Source: an uncultured Draconibacterium sp.
Lineage (GTDB): Bacteria; Bacteroidota; Bacteroidia; Bacteroidales; Prolixibacteraceae
Reading direction: 5' to 3'
Assembly (NCBI RefSeq): GCF_963677565.1
Contig: NZ_OY781982.1
Location: 496,001-560,000, forward strand
Length of the DNA stretch: 64,000 nucleotides
Positions 1-9,516 of this stretch are shown here, one piece after another (the first letter of the stretch is position 1; each line of letters opens with the position of its first letter). The notes beneath the pieces were generated by a model. That model searched no databases. It worked only from the letters and a program-made list of their open reading frames with translations, and was not told the DNA's origin. The translations under genes and the position numbers were made by a program.

Positions 1-17
1 TCGAAATGAGGACACGC

Positions 18-494
18 TTAATACTCCTTTTTATCCTCCTTGTTATTCCACGCTTCAAAAACCTCGCGGGCTTCTTTGCGCATCATATTTTCAAACTGTA
101 TATGTCGGCGGTCGAGTTCCTTCTCCAGTTCATCGTAAATAAACTGATCGTCAAACTGTGCACTCGCGGCATCCTGCTTGGTTGCTCCAAAAACAACCTT
201 GTCAGGGCGGGCCCAGTAGATAGCGCCCAAACACATTGGGCAGGGTTCGCACGAAGTATAAATTGTACATCCTTCCAATTGGAAAGTATTTAAAACTTTA
301 CAAGCTTCTCGTATCGCCACGACTTCAGCATGTGCGGTGGGATCATTCGCTGAAGTAACCTGATTGTATCCTTGTGCAATAATTTTATTGTCCTTCACCA
401 CCACGGCACCAAATGGACCTCCGCTGTTATCATCCATCCCTTTTTTAGCAAGCGCAATCGCAGCCTCCATAAATTTTTCCTTCTGCTCTTCCAT
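18..494 (-). CDS. guaD: Guanine deaminase (CDA superfamily)
   Basis: Cytosolic zinc deaminase that probably converts guanine to xanthine in purine salvage or breakdown. The 158-residue length fits the bacterial GuaD family. The zinc site is visible: His55 and the proton-shuttling Glu57 in the HAE motif, and Cys85 and Cys88 in PCPMC. The C-terminal tail ending in KKEY also resembles Bacillus GuaD, which uses its C-terminus to close the active site (family knowledge). A tRNA adenosine deaminase (TadA) is the main alternative, but the GGPFGAV start and the C-terminal tail favour GuaD. It is the last minus-strand gene at the left edge and has no purine neighbours. Confidence 0.85.
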   Translation of the reverse strand: MEEQKEKFMEAAIALAKKGMDDNSGGPFGAVVVKDNKIIAQGYNQVTSANDPTAHAEVVAIREACKVLNTFQLEGCTIYTSCEPCPMCLGAIYWARPDKVVFGATKQDAASAQFDDQFIYDELEKELDRRHIQFENMMRKEAREVFEAWNNKEDKKEY

Positions 495-570
495 TGTTTT
501 CTTAACTATATGACGAAGAGGTAAAGTTAAAATAGTTATTGTTAAAATGAAAGCAGGTGTAGTTATCTCG

Positions 571-1416
571 TCATCTCATTGAAGATGAATCACAAGAGAT
601 CAGCCAAAACAAGGCATCAATTATCAGTTTATTTTGTACCGCATTGTTAAACGTGAAAGACAGCTCCTTATTCGTATCACTTTCATAATCGATATCGTTG
701 TGCCCCATATTGATATAAAGCATTTCAAAATGCCGGTTAGTCCACACAACAGGATAATATCCGTCGTGCCATATTTCATGTTTTTTAGGACCTGTCCCAA
801 GAGGAAAACTGGACGAATCGATGGAAACAAGGATGTCAATGTACGGATTTTCTCTGAGATCATTTTCCCAACTATACCATTCATTGGGAGAAGCAACAAA
901 GTTGTTCGGCAGATCACTTGTAACCGGATGAGAATTATTCTCTACATTCATAATTGCCGTGGTTGGCCGCCAGGTATTCCCTTTGTATTGCCCCGAACCT
1001 AAAAAGGTTTCATGGTACCAATCCCAGTTTTGTGGATACGTAGAACCATCAAGCGCAAAAGCACAAAAATGAAACCCCAACCAGGCTCCTCCATTTTCCA
1101 TATAGTTTTGAAATGCCAGCCGATTCGGCAAAGAATCAGGACGTGTATCTAGAAAAACGACCACATCCACACCTGAAAGATTATCCTTATTCAACCTATT
1201 CCAGTCGTTTGTCGATTCATATTCAAAACATGAATCTTTCGCCAATTCGGTTAGCCACTTGTCAACTTCATGAACAAAACTTATGTGAGCAGGATCATTT
1301 TTCCCGGTATAAAAAGCGACCACTTTATATTTAGCCGGTGACTGCGCCATAAGTTGAAATGTAAAACAGAAAATAAGAAGATTCAGTAAAGTTATTCTTG
1401 ACATTTTGAATTTCAT
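571..1416 (-). CDS. Secreted ThuA-like domain protein
   Basis: 281 residues with an N-terminal signal peptide (hydrophobic stretch about residues 9-22, cleavage expected after MAQ). The mature part looks like a ThuA/trehalose-utilisation fold (a class I glutamine amidotransferase-like fold): it opens with KVVAFYTG, has a VDVVVFLD strand and then a GGAWLGFHF turn. Proteins of this type in Bacteroidota usually lie in sugar-use loci, but their reaction is mostly unknown. The methionine at residue 5 is an alternative start. It lies 17 bp from the ABC permease gene on the same strand, with no clear functional link. Confidence 0.7.
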   Translation of the reverse strand: MKFKMSRITLLNLLIFCFTFQLMAQSPAKYKVVAFYTGKNDPAHISFVHEVDKWLTELAKDSCFEYESTNDWNRLNKDNLSGVDVVVFLDTRPDSLPNRLAFQNYMENGGAWLGFHFCAFALDGSTYPQNWDWYHETFLGSGQYKGNTWRPTTAIMNVENNSHPVTSDLPNNFVASPNEWYSWENDLRENPYIDILVSIDSSSFPLGTGPKKHEIWHDGYYPVVWTNRHFEMLYINMGHNDIDYESDTNKELSFTFNNAVQNKLIIDALFWLISCDSSSMR

Positions 1417-1433
1417 TTGAAGAATGACGAATA

Positions 1434-4400
1434 TTATTCAACCTGCAATCCCGACACTAAAACTTTTCTTTTTAATGAAAACCAACTTAGACCAACAATC
1501 CAAACTACGCCGTTCACAAGAATCAGTGCTACTACAATTGCCACTGTTGAGAATGATGCATCAGTATTGGTAGACAAAAATGCCGGCAACGTAGCAAGAA
1601 CTGCTGTAATAAAACCAAGCAAAACTCCTGACACCAACAGCAGCAGATATTCGTTTCTCAACAATTTAAAAACAGAACTTTTGGTGAATCCAATGGCTTG
1701 CATCAAAGCTATTTCACGTCGGCGTTCCAATATAGTTCTTGCCAGAATTACGGCCAAACCAATCGTTCCCAGGATAAGTCCGAGGGCACCCAAAGCCAGA
1801 AATATGGATAAATAAGTGTTTGTTACGGAATAAAACTCAACGAGGCGTTTTGCCGCACCTTCCATCTCCCAGCCATAATCGCGGAATACAGATTGTAACT
1901 CGTCACCAATTGCTGTTTCATTTTCAACATCACCCCCTACTAAAAAGATATTCGATCCTGAGCTACTGGGATAATTTTCCAGAAAATATTTATTTGAGAT
2001 GATAACGTAACCTTGAAAAACCGATGGTTTTGTTCCGGCGATCAATTTCAATTTTAATGTATCGCCTAATTCATTCTGATACAACAACACATCGCCAACT
2101 TTCATTCCCAGCCCCCACTGGATAACAGTTTGGTCAGCAATGGCAGGAATAGTTCCATCGTCAGAATCAGTTTCCAAACTCAACCATGGATCAGCATCCA
2201 GATCTTTCATTTTTGCGGCAAATTCAAACCGGTCGGCCAGATTTTCGGCATTAACGCCTAAAATTGCGGGTTGTGCAATACGATTCAGGTTCAGGCAACT
2301 GGCATCGTCGCCATCTACTTTGCGAAACTGCACCACATTAAAATCTTCGTAAATGCCCTCTTCCGCCTTCTTTTCCTCGTTATTAATATCAAAAAGAACG
2401 GGCATAGTAGTTTCGGCAAAATACAAAAAACCTCCGGTGCCACTTGTTTTTTTGTTGGCTCCGGCAATCAAATCCATTTTATACGAGCCGGTTGATATAA
2501 CAATAAAGGTTCCCAATGCAAAAAGTGTAACAATGGTAGTCGATCGACTGATATTTCGGGTAAGATTTATGGCTGACAACTGACTGAACTGAAACTCGCG
2601 GGACTTTTTGACCGCCCGTTTCATCAGCAGATTTCTGAAAAGCAATAACAGTCCAAGCAGCATAAGTCCACCCGACATAAAAAACATGGAAGCATCGGCC
2701 TGCTCTGCCAATAATTGCAGTACAAAAACCACAACCGACAAAGTCAATGCTCCCCACAAAATGCCATTCAGCAACCGTGTTTTTAAGCGGCTTTCTTTTA
2801 CGGTTATCTGTTTTTGCAATTCAACGGCTTTTTGCTTTTGAAAGCGACTTAATGAAATGGCAATCGCAGCCAACGAAACAACCAAACCGATGACCAACCC
2901 GATTACCAATATTGATGGCAACAATTGAATTTCGAGCACATTGGTGCGAACAATATCAAACCACAAGGAATTTAAAATACGGAAAACCAAGGTGGTATAA
3001 AAATACGAAATCACCAGCCCAACAACGCCACCAAACAGCGAAACCACAAAACCCTCTGACAGGTAAAAACGCCGAATATGTTTTTGCTGAAACCCAAGTG
3101 CGACCAACAATCCGATTTGTGCTGAGCGGCTTTCCAGATTCAAACGAAAAAGCAATGCCGTTAAAACGATTGAAGCGACCAGAATAAAAAAGCTCAGACC
3201 GATGAACAGTCCGCTAAAATCGGTACCGTTTTGAGCAGCGTGCACGCCCTGTTCACGAATGGGTTCAACGATCATTCCTAAATCTGCAGGCGAGATGGCG
3301 GCTGCAAATTCCGTTTTATATGCATCCTCATTAAACATTTGAACCGGATAACGTACTGCCGTATACTGCCCAAAACGATTGGACCACAACTGCAAAGCAC
3401 TTTCAGTTGAAATAAAAGCCTTTGGAGTTCCTTTATAATCGTCCCAGTATTTTTCATCTTTTTCGCGGATGGCATCCAAATCAATTGGAACACCGGCTTC
3501 CCACTCGCGGCAATGCCCGGCATCAGACAATCCCGGCAAAAGTGGTACACGCGTTGGATCTGCCAGTGGCGAATCCATCGGAACAATCTCCTTTAAAACA
3601 AACGCCGCCTCTTTATTTTCCAACTGGCGCAAAGGGCCAATCTTGAAATATTGTACGCGAATGGTGTCTCCTAAATTCGCATTGAGATCATCTGCAGTCC
3701 ACCGATTTAATATTATTTCATTTGGAGCCAGTTTTGAGTCGTTCACTGATGACACAAATGAATACGGAACCGAAGATTGATTATGGTCGATAGCATTTAC
3801 AAAGTAGGTCAAAATCATATCTGCTTCGGGCAAACTTCCCAGTAGATCAGAAATTTTCTCTTCCATAAAAACCCGCTCAGTAGAAATTTCCACCTCTCGT
3901 CCATCATCTATTTTTTTCAATGTCAATCCGGCATCGACAGACGTCAAACAGGTGTTTACCACTTCGGAAACCACTTGCGTTTCCAGATCCGTTGAAACCA
4001 GGATTTGATTGGCTTTCCCTTCAAATTCCATTAAGCGGTTCAGGCGTTCAATCGACATAAAAATATTATAGGGTGCCGTCTGTGAATTTTTCAAACTAAA
4101 GCGTCCCAGCTCATCTTTCGTAACTACTTTTTTTATAGTTGCGCGCAAAGACACACTTGTTTCTTCTGCCGAGACAAACGGCGCATTCATCGGGATCAGG
4201 CTGGCTTTTTTAATACGAACCAAGATATTATCACCTTCTCCCTTTTCCAAGCGTTCCGCCAGGTTCTCGCTTATGGCAATCTCACTATTTTGTAATTCAG
4301 CGAAAAATGGGGTGTTTGCGATCTCCTCAAAATCAGTATCAACGCCAACCACCTGAACTTTATTCGCCCGTTGCTGACCACCATCGGCAACTGCCATTCC

Positions 4401-4682
4401 CTCCAACAAAAGTACTGAAGTAGCTTTCAGTTCCGGATTTGTCGCTTCCATCTCCGAAGCCATTTCCTGACGAAAATAGCGCTCTTTTACAGCTACCAGG
4501 TGTGTTGTTTCGCCTAAACGATAAAAGGTTGCCTGGGTTAAACTGTGTCGCACCGAATCGCCGATTACCAGCGAGCCGGTTAAAACCATCGTGCTGATAG
4601 CCACACCAATTGCCACCAATAAATTGGCTTTAAAATAATGAAGAAAAGATTTTATTATGTATTGAAATTTGGTCATAATCAC
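1434..4682 (-). CDS. ABC transporter permease with two FtsX domains
   Basis: 1082-residue inner-membrane permease. One membrane helix lies near residues 20-40, followed by a large periplasmic domain. A bundle of helices lies around residues 490-690, a second periplasmic domain follows, and three helices are at the C-terminus. This duplicated FtsX layout is that of YbbP-type permeases, which work with a LolD-like ATPase in export of envelope compounds or lipids; the substrate is unknown here. The ATPase gene lies just upstream (4722-5399) and is surely its partner. The first codons give MIMTKF, so the start could also be the methionine two residues later. Confidence 0.85.
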   Translation of the reverse strand: MIMTKFQYIIKSFLHYFKANLLVAIGVAISTMVLTGSLVIGDSVRHSLTQATFYRLGETTHLVAVKERYFRQEMASEMEATNPELKATSVLLLEGMAVADGGQQRANKVQVVGVDTDFEEIANTPFFAELQNSEIAISENLAERLEKGEGDNILVRIKKASLIPMNAPFVSAEETSVSLRATIKKVVTKDELGRFSLKNSQTAPYNIFMSIERLNRLMEFEGKANQILVSTDLETQVVSEVVNTCLTSVDAGLTLKKIDDGREVEISTERVFMEEKISDLLGSLPEADMILTYFVNAIDHNQSSVPYSFVSSVNDSKLAPNEIILNRWTADDLNANLGDTIRVQYFKIGPLRQLENKEAAFVLKEIVPMDSPLADPTRVPLLPGLSDAGHCREWEAGVPIDLDAIREKDEKYWDDYKGTPKAFISTESALQLWSNRFGQYTAVRYPVQMFNEDAYKTEFAAAISPADLGMIVEPIREQGVHAAQNGTDFSGLFIGLSFFILVASIVLTALLFRLNLESRSAQIGLLVALGFQQKHIRRFYLSEGFVVSLFGGVVGLVISYFYTTLVFRILNSLWFDIVRTNVLEIQLLPSILVIGLVIGLVVSLAAIAISLSRFQKQKAVELQKQITVKESRLKTRLLNGILWGALTLSVVVFVLQLLAEQADASMFFMSGGLMLLGLLLLFRNLLMKRAVKKSREFQFSQLSAINLTRNISRSTTIVTLFALGTFIVISTGSYKMDLIAGANKKTSGTGGFLYFAETTMPVLFDINNEEKKAEEGIYEDFNVVQFRKVDGDDASCLNLNRIAQPAILGVNAENLADRFEFAAKMKDLDADPWLSLETDSDDGTIPAIADQTVIQWGLGMKVGDVLLYQNELGDTLKLKLIAGTKPSVFQGYVIISNKYFLENYPSSSGSNIFLVGGDVENETAIGDELQSVFRDYGWEMEGAAKRLVEFYSVTNTYLSIFLALGALGLILGTIGLAVILARTILERRREIALMQAIGFTKSSVFKLLRNEYLLLLVSGVLLGFITAVLATLPAFLSTNTDASFSTVAIVVALILVNGVVWIVGLSWFSLKRKVLVSGLQVE

Positions 4683-4721
4683 CCCTCCCGGCTTTGCCGT
4701 ACTCCCCTCAATGAGGGGAGA
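4679..4721. repeat. REP-like palindromic repeat, copy 1
   Basis: The gap between the permease and ATPase genes is filled by a GC-rich double palindrome. It has ACCCCT, then CGGC-TTT-GCCG (4689-4699), then CTCCCCTCA facing TGAGGGGAG (4702-4720). A second element with the same order of parts lies at 31843-31890. This looks like a dispersed intergenic repeat of the genome. In this operon it would form a stable hairpin in the mRNA between the ATPase and permease reading frames. Confidence 0.65.
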
Positions 4722-5399
4722 TTATTCTTTTTCCAATTTACCGTTTCGTAACAAAAGTTTCGTATCCATTTTTTGAGCCAACTCTGTTGAGTGTGTAACA
4801 GTTACCAAAGTCACGCCTTCTTCTTCACTGAGTTGAATAAGCAACTCGGAAAGTGCGTTGGCATTGGCCTCATCAAGTGCTCCGGTCGGTTCATCGGCAA
4901 GGATTAATTCCGGCTTATTTATTAAAGCACGAACCACTGCAGTTCGTTGACACTCACCTCCTGACATTTCTGAAGGCTTTTGGTTACGTTGCTCTGAAAT
5001 GCCAACTTTTTTGATCAGGTATTCTGCCCAGTCTTTTTGCTCCTTTGTTATTTTTCCTTTTGGCAAAAGCGGCAGCAACACGTTCTCCCATAAACTCAGC
5101 TGTGGCATTAAATGATGCATTTGAAAAACAAAGCCAAGATTCTGATTACGAAAAGCTGCCAACTGAGCAGAACTGTATCCGGTAATATTAGTGCCGTTAA
5201 ATAGTACCTCCCCGGAATCAGGCGTATCCAAAGCTCCAACCAGGTTCAGCAAAGTTGTTTTCCCGGATCCGCTCGGTCCGATAATTGCCACTTTTTGTCC
5301 TTTTACCAATTCAAGATCGAGTTCTTTTAATACAGGCCGAAAGCTGTGTGTACCGGCTTCTCCGTAACCTTTTGATATGTTTTTTAGTTGTAGTAGCAT
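4722..5399 (-). CDS. ABC transporter ATP-binding protein (LolD/YbbA type)
   Basis: 225-residue ATPase subunit of a MacB/LolCDE/YbbAP-type ABC transporter. It has a Walker A motif (GPSGSGKTT, about residues 41-49), a Q-loop region (FVFQMHHLMPQ), the signature SGGE, a Walker B (LILADEPTG) and a switch histidine (VTHS near residue 203). The FQMH-LMPQ loop and the short length are typical of the LolD/MacB ATPase group. It is transcribed before the FtsX-type permease at 1434-4682, separated only by a palindromic repeat. Confidence 0.9.
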   Translation of the reverse strand: MLLQLKNISKGYGEAGTHSFRPVLKELDLELVKGQKVAIIGPSGSGKTTLLNLVGALDTPDSGEVLFNGTNITGYSSAQLAAFRNQNLGFVFQMHHLMPQLSLWENVLLPLLPKGKITKEQKDWAEYLIKKVGISEQRNQKPSEMSGGECQRTAVVRALINKPELILADEPTGALDEANANALSELLIQLSEEEGVTLVTVTHSTELAQKMDTKLLLRNGKLEKE

Positions 5400-5436
5400 T
5401 TTATTTTTTTACCGCTAAAGCGCAAAGACGCGAAGT

Positions 5437-6723
5437 TTATTTTTTCAAACTCTCATACAGCTCAACTATCTCAGCTGCGTGGTTATGTATATTAAAATTC
5501 TTTCCGGTTCCTTCATAACCGGCCTGGCTCAGTTTTTCTAACTTTTCAGGATTATTTAACAGTTCTGCCCAGCTTTCACTCAATTTTTGCGGTGTATTTG
5601 GCGAATAAATTATTCCGCCCCCGGAAACATCTACGATCTCCGGGAAAGCTCCCAAAGCAGGTTGTACCACCGGAACTCCTGAAGCCATCGCTTCAAGCAA
5701 ATACATGCCGAATGCTTCTCCTATTCGAACCGGAACAGATATCATCGCAACCTGCTTAAAGAATTTATGACGCGCTGCTCCTTCAAATTCTTCCACCATC
5801 TCAAACTGATGCAACAAACCAGCCTCTTTCAGCTTATGTTTTTGTTCTTTAAAAAACTTTTTATCATCACCGGTTAAACCACCTGTGGCAATCAATTTCA
5901 CCTCCTCAAAACCGGTTTTCTTTTTCAATTCGATAAAAGCATCCACCACAATATCGAAACCATCTTTGTGGCACATTCTGGAAATATAACCCACATTTTT
6001 TGGTTTCTCTTTTACAGGAATATATGGATAGTCCTCCACATCAACTCCCAGGTAAAAAGTGTGCACTTTTTTATGGTCCAGTCGCATGCGCTTTTTCATT
6101 TCATCGGCAAAATAATTGCTGACAGCTACCAGCGCATCCACATCCTCGGCACGTTCGTGCATTAAATCCCAAATTGGCTGCTGAAACTGCGGCTGCATGG
6201 CGTCAACCCAAACATCTTCGTCCTGTAGTGAACAAACCACCGGAACACCAACCTTTTCTTTTAGACGTTTAGCCAATCCCAGCAACAAAGCATTTGAAAT
6301 ATGAATAACATCGGGTTTGCAATGCTCGGCAATCCAATCAACCATTTTTTCCAGCTCTTCTTTTTGCTCACCCTGTTCGCCCAGCAACATCGAAATGGTC
6401 ATATCTTCCAGACCTTTCGCACGAGTCGATCCTGCCATTGAAGCAGCCATTTTCATCATTGGTTTTGAATTCAACAGCTTATCGAACCAAGCCGGTGCTT
6501 TCCTGAAAACCGGGTAAACCTGCTTTAGATAAGTACTGATTGCACCATAAAAAATCGGGATGTCGGAAATGTCGTGTTCATCGGAAAAAAGCGGCAAATA
6601 CATGGGAATCTTCACCACCTGGTGATCCAGTTTTCGCAAAGCATCCACGTATTTACTGTCGCGCAGGCAATTACCGCAATAAAAGCTGCCACCTGATCCG
6701 GGTATGATTTGAATTATATTCAT
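5437..6723 (-). CDS. Glycosyltransferase family 4
   Basis: 428-residue cytosolic GT-B glycosyltransferase. The N-terminal acceptor domain starts MNIIQIIPGSGG, and the C-terminal nucleotide-sugar domain carries the family E-x7-E motif in GEAFGMYLLEAMASGVP (about residues 335-351). A cysteine pair near the start (FYCGNC) is unusual for GT4 and could be structural. The donor and acceptor cannot be told from sequence. It is the last gene of the long minus-strand run that holds the beta-propeller and iron-sulfur proteins, which raises the possibility that it serves the same envelope system. Confidence 0.8.
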   Translation of the reverse strand: MNIIQIIPGSGGSFYCGNCLRDSKYVDALRKLDHQVVKIPMYLPLFSDEHDISDIPIFYGAISTYLKQVYPVFRKAPAWFDKLLNSKPMMKMAASMAGSTRAKGLEDMTISMLLGEQGEQKEELEKMVDWIAEHCKPDVIHISNALLLGLAKRLKEKVGVPVVCSLQDEDVWVDAMQPQFQQPIWDLMHERAEDVDALVAVSNYFADEMKKRMRLDHKKVHTFYLGVDVEDYPYIPVKEKPKNVGYISRMCHKDGFDIVVDAFIELKKKTGFEEVKLIATGGLTGDDKKFFKEQKHKLKEAGLLHQFEMVEEFEGAARHKFFKQVAMISVPVRIGEAFGMYLLEAMASGVPVVQPALGAFPEIVDVSGGGIIYSPNTPQKLSESWAELLNNPEKLEKLSQAGYEGTGKNFNIHNHAAEIVELYESLKK

Positions 6724-6761
6724 GCTCTAATTATTTAGAAGCCGGAAGAATGAAAAGGCAA

Positions 6762-7868
6762 TTATTCGCCAAAACAATAAATGTTTCCATCGTAAGCTCC
6801 CACAAAAAGCTGACCGTTGGCCACAGCAGGGTTACTAATGATCTGGCTTCCTATTTCATAAGTCCAAACAGGCTTTCCATCCGAAAGGTTCACAATGGCC
6901 AAATCGCCACGCATATTCGCCACAACTACCTTATTTTTAACAATTACCGGAGAGGCTTCCACTTGCCGTCCGGTATTGTATTCCCAAAGTTTCTCTCCTG
7001 TATTTTTGTTGAAACAATACAAAAACTTATTGTGGTTGGCCGTTAAAACTTTATCGCCAATTAAAGCGGGCGAAGCAATAAACTGCAAGTTGGTTTTTTC
7101 GTCAGACCACACCCAGGTTGTTTTGTCATTTTCTATATCAACCTGAAAAAAACGTCCATCATAATCACCAACATAAGCTTTATTGTTTTCTATGGTAACC
7201 GACCCGGCAACATAGGTCGCCACATCAATTTTTTCTACCAATTTTCCTGTTGTTACGTCCACCACGTGAAGGTATCCGTCGCAGCCACCAAATATAGCTT
7301 TTCCATCAGCGCAAGCTGCTGCTCCGTTAATGAAGTTATCCGACTCATATTTCCATTTTAACTCACCGGTTTTGGCATCAACACAATGAAGGTAGTAATC
7401 GTAACTGCCCATAAAAATATAGGTTGTACCATCTTCAGACCACCAGTTTGCCGAACCGATAATTTGGTTTTCACATTCGTAATCCCACAATTTTTCGCCG
7501 TTATCAAGATTGAGTGCAAAAAGCATCCCATCCAAATTACCTACATAGACTGTATTATCAAGAATGAGCGCGGGTGCTTCGATTGAATTTTCAGTATTGA
7601 ATTTCCACAATAATTTTCCAGAAGTATCAACACAGTATACAAAACCATCGGTAGAACCAATCACCACTTTGTTGTTCGCAACTACCGGTGCCGACTTGAT
7701 GTTGTCGCCGGTTTCGAAAGTCCATAAAAGTTTTGGATAATCAGGCAGTGTGGTTTTTGAGACACCGGTCAAGTGCTGCTCACCGCGAAAAATGGGCCAC
7801 GAATCAGATGGCTGAGCAACAGCTCCAAAACTCAAAATGATTAAAAAAGCTACTATCCAATACTTCAT
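6762..7868 (-). CDS. Secreted PQQ-like beta-propeller protein
   Basis: 368 residues. A signal peptide (MKYWIVAFLIILSFGAVAQ) leads into repeated blades with the typical W-motif pattern: LLWTFETG, LLWKFNTE, KLWDYECE, LKWKYESD, KLWEYNTG, PVWTYEIG. Such BamB/PQQ-type propellers sit in the periplasm or outer membrane and act as scaffolds. True quinoprotein dehydrogenases are longer and carry a cofactor site, which I do not see here. It lies directly downstream of the GltD-like and NuoEF-like genes, so it probably belongs to that redox locus. Confidence 0.8.
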   Translation of the reverse strand: MKYWIVAFLIILSFGAVAQPSDSWPIFRGEQHLTGVSKTTLPDYPKLLWTFETGDNIKSAPVVANNKVVIGSTDGFVYCVDTSGKLLWKFNTENSIEAPALILDNTVYVGNLDGMLFALNLDNGEKLWDYECENQIIGSANWWSEDGTTYIFMGSYDYYLHCVDAKTGELKWKYESDNFINGAAACADGKAIFGGCDGYLHVVDVTTGKLVEKIDVATYVAGSVTIENNKAYVGDYDGRFFQVDIENDKTTWVWSDEKTNLQFIASPALIGDKVLTANHNKFLYCFNKNTGEKLWEYNTGRQVEASPVIVKNKVVVANMRGDLAIVNLSDGKPVWTYEIGSQIISNPAVANGQLFVGAYDGNIYCFGE

Positions 7869-7944
7869 ATATTCTTTGATTTGCGAATATTGATTAACGA
7901 ATTTCGATTGCAGATTTACTTCTAAAATCGTTAATCAACATTCA

Positions 7945-9498
7945 TCATTCTTTTTTCTTCAACGATATCGCTCCCGTCGGACAACCTTCAGCAACTTTTC
8001 GTGCAGTTTCTGTCAATCCCAGTTTCAGGTCTTCGTTAAACGGAACGCCAATCTCCACATCAAATCCTCTGCCAATAAATGTAAAACCAAATTTCTCCTT
8101 ATACTTTCCAGTGAGGCGCACACAAATTCCGCACTTAATACATTTTTGAGATTCGTAAACCACCAAATCATGATTGATCTGTTTTGTAATCTTCCGGCGT
8201 TCGCTGGTTTTAAATCGCTTCTGATCCACCTGATACTGATCGGAATATTCACGTAATTTACAATTATCAATGGCACGGCAATCGCAATGCAAACATCGTT
8301 TTGCTTCGGCAATGGCTTCTTCCCGCGTAAATCCGGCATTTTTACCTTGCTCAGGAATCTTGCGTTTACCTTCTACCGACTCTTTTAAGTATTCGGCAAA
8401 CTCGTCGGCAACCATCTTTCCAAAACGAGAATTAAATAAACGTGGTTCACCTGTTATCTCTTGTCCGGACAAAAATTGCATAACAGAAAATGCCACTTCT
8501 TTTCCCTGACCAACTGAGCGAACTGCCAATCTTGATGAACGCAAAACATTCCCGATGGCATATACTTTTTCGTCGGAAGTTTGATAAGTTGTTTTATCTA
8601 CCACAATTCCTTTCGGCCCGGCTTTCAATTCATACTTTTCGGAATCGTCAGTAACTGCACCTGAAGCCAGAACTATCGCATCAAAATCCTTTTTCAGCTG
8701 ATCAAACTCGCTGGCGCCAATCGACTGTCCTCCACGAAATTCAACACCGGTTTTTATAACCGCTTCAATTTCCTTATCCAAAACATCCATTGGTAAAACT
8801 TCCTCACTCAGTTCGGTGCGAAGCAAGCCTCCGGCTTTTTTGTTTTTATCAAAAAGAGTTACGTCAATTCCTTTTAGTTGCATATAATATGCAGCCGCCA
8901 ACCCGGCCGGACCGGCACCAATTACGGCCACCTTTTTCCCGGTTTTCTCAACTTCTGTAATTATTGGTTCAACACCATCATCTCCCACAATTCGTTTCAA
9001 CAAACAAATTGAAACCGGCTCGTCAACTGTTTTTCGATGACAGGCACCTTCGCAGGGAGCGGGACAAATTCGCCCCAAAACTGCGGGTAAAGCAATGTCT
9101 TTTTTTACCACTGCCAATGCCTCATCAAATTTGCAGGCAGCGATCAATCGGTTCATTCGCGGAATATCCATATGCGCCGGACAAGCCACCTGGCAGGGGC
9201 CTTCACAATCTCCAACATGTTCGCTCAACAGCAATTCCAACGCAGTTTTTCGTGAATCGGCTATTTCCTGATCATCGGTAATCACCTCCATTCCTTCCAC
9301 TGCTTTCACCGAACACGACGGATAAAGTCGTCCGTTTTTGTGGTCCTTCACCATACAAAGCATGCAGGAAGTAAAGTGCTCCAGCTCGTCGTGCCAACAC
9401 ATATTCGGGATATCAAATCCCATTTGCTGCGCGGCTTTCATCACCGAAGTCCCCTGTTCAACCTCAACTACTTTGTTATTTATTTTTAGTTTAATCAT
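7945..9498 (-). CDS. GltD-like iron-sulfur flavoprotein lacking the NAD(P) domain
   Basis: 517 residues. The N-terminal [2Fe-2S] NuoG/HydA-type domain has Cys34, Cys45, Cys48 and Cys62. A GltD-type [4Fe-4S] segment follows (Cys98/102/106 and Cys145/149/153), then one FAD-binding Rossmann motif (VIGAGPAGL, about residues 192-200), and the closing FAD segment (YAIGN, about 313-317). C-terminal cysteine motifs follow (CLHCDC and CIKCGIC, then CPTGA). In GltD and NfnB an NAD(P)H-binding domain of about 130 residues lies between the two FAD segments. Here they are only about 115 residues apart, so that domain is missing. Electrons therefore probably come from the NuoEF-like partner encoded 18 bp upstream rather than from bound NAD(P)H. 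Confidence 0.75.
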   Translation of the reverse strand: MIKLKINNKVVEVEQGTSVMKAAQQMGFDIPNMCWHDELEHFTSCMLCMVKDHKNGRLYPSCSVKAVEGMEVITDDQEIADSRKTALELLLSEHVGDCEGPCQVACPAHMDIPRMNRLIAACKFDEALAVVKKDIALPAVLGRICPAPCEGACHRKTVDEPVSICLLKRIVGDDGVEPIITEVEKTGKKVAVIGAGPAGLAAAYYMQLKGIDVTLFDKNKKAGGLLRTELSEEVLPMDVLDKEIEAVIKTGVEFRGGQSIGASEFDQLKKDFDAIVLASGAVTDDSEKYELKAGPKGIVVDKTTYQTSDEKVYAIGNVLRSSRLAVRSVGQGKEVAFSVMQFLSGQEITGEPRLFNSRFGKMVADEFAEYLKESVEGKRKIPEQGKNAGFTREEAIAEAKRCLHCDCRAIDNCKLREYSDQYQVDQKRFKTSERRKITKQINHDLVVYESQKCIKCGICVRLTGKYKEKFGFTFIGRGFDVEIGVPFNEDLKLGLTETARKVAEGCPTGAISLKKKE

Positions 9499-9516
9499 TT
9501 GTTTCTGGATACTGGA

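Noticed and set aside
5404..5436. A short GCAAAGACGCGAAG-type tract between the ATPase and glycosyltransferase genes
   Set aside because: It looks like a common low-complexity intergenic tract, but I see only one copy here and no structure to support a feature.
6762..7868. A true PQQ-dependent dehydrogenase
   Set aside because: Too short, no vicinal disulfide or catalytic aspartate and calcium-site pattern seen, and no pqq biosynthesis genes in the window.
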